Assembly: GCA_025054775.1 (NCBI GenBank)
Contig: JANWZA010000011.1
Location: 1 to 64,000 of the forward strand
Source of the DNA: Microscillaceae bacterium
GTDB lineage: Bacteria; Bacteroidota; Bacteroidia; Cytophagales; Microscillaceae
Direction of reading: 5' to 3'
Length of the DNA: 64,000 nt
In this document: positions 63,800 through 64,000 of the stretch, one piece after another
How the letters are laid out: every line of letters starts with the position of its first letter
Numbering within the stretch: the stretch's first letter is position 1
Made by a program: the position numbers and the translations under genes
Notes under the pieces: generated by a model
What the model was told of the DNA's origin: nothing
Database searches by the model: none
The model's input: only the letters and a program-made list of their open reading frames with translations

Positions 63800-64000
63800 A
63801 TGTCCTCGCATCATGTAGTAAGAAATGAACAAGAGCCTGCCCTTTTCATTATAGAACCTAAAGCCTGTGATTTTGCCATTGTGCAGGAACTTTTAGAGTG
63901 GAATCCTACCATAATAGTGTTGGAGTCTGCTGTGGAAACTGTGTTAAGTTGGGGTATCAAAATTGATGTTGTGATATGTCATTTAGAGAATTTTGATGCT
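63800..64000 (+). CDS. Thiamine pyrophosphokinase-like protein, cut by the window edge
   Basis: The ATG at 63800 starts SSHHVVRNEQEPALFIIEP, followed by LLEWNPTIIVLESAVETVLS and WGIKIDVVICHLENFDA at the edge. The spacing of a nucleotide-binding strand, an 'LGIKIDVxxGDFD'-like segment and an N-terminal SSHHxV block is what I know from Cytophagales thiamine diphosphokinases. Here the usual GDFD reads CHLENFD. Only the first 67 codons are visible, so the call is tentative. A TAACTTTG box lies at 63633-63640. Confidence 0.6.
   Translation, partial: MSSHHVVRNEQEPALFIIEPKACDFAIVQELLEWNPTIIVLESAVETVLSWGIKIDVVICHLENFDA

Overview
The window is a 64 kb piece of an AT-rich chromosome from the phylum Bacteroidota, most likely order Cytophagales. 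The evidence is a type IX secretion C-terminal domain on a giant surface protein, a PorP/SprF partner, a DUF4270 lipoprotein, the gene group panC / glycogen-synthase-like / DUF4270 / glmS, and repeated promoter sequences of the Bacteroidota form TTTG-N19-22-TAnnTTTG. Most of it is ordinary housekeeping and cell-envelope DNA. I found no tRNA, rRNA, CRISPR array, prophage or intact insertion sequence.

Layout. 0-9.4 kb: a broken IS1-like transposase start, ssb, a TPR/PspC protein, mtnC, a frameshifted trpS, an ABC-2 permease, a TPR protein, and a G+C-rich nrdA that resembles the eukaryotic enzyme. 9.6-14.3 kb: an MscS channel with a cyclic-nucleotide domain, a decayed DNA methyltransferase, and nusA and rimP without infB. 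14.5-25.3 kb: a 3058-residue type IX-secreted protein (two probable propellers, 18 similar Ig/PKD-like modules, one SprB-like repeat, sorting domain), followed by an outer-membrane SprF-OmpA fusion. 25.7-35.8 kb: ccmB, folB, a glycosyltransferase, a siaB-siaC-SDR operon, an LpxH-like phosphoesterase, TerD, an ABC exporter with a degraded ATPase site, and a LUD protein. 36-41.7 kb: TPR, panC, the half-length glycogen-synthase-like protein, DUF4270 and glmS. 42-47.9 kb: rhomboid, a doubled DUF2927 lipoprotein, AsmA and a PH-domain protein. 48-55 kb: a nonsense-mutated Uma2 gene, a carboxylate-amine ligase, a universal stress protein, MBOAT, TerB and ABC-F. 55-64 kb: nucleotide-sugar dehydrogenase, methyltransferase, a basic exported protein, a SerC-like aminotransferase, MarC, a K+-channel operon, and the start of a probable thiamine pyrophosphokinase.

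Genes that probably work together: the giant protein with SprF-OmpA (export and surface anchoring); siaB with siaC (a phospho-switch, here without its phosphatase); rimP with nusA; the glycogen-synthase-like gene with DUF4270 and glmS (amino-sugar and envelope supply); and the channel / DUF2147 / transglycosylase-like trio. Several genes are broken (transposase, methyltransferase, Uma2, possibly trpS), so there has been local decay or there are residual sequence errors. The most distinctive features are the four-module super-repeat in the giant protein, the pentapeptide-like domain joined to a K+ channel, the ABC exporter lacking its catalytic residues, the eukaryote-like G+C-rich nrdA, and an orphan terminator-like hairpin that may end a small RNA.
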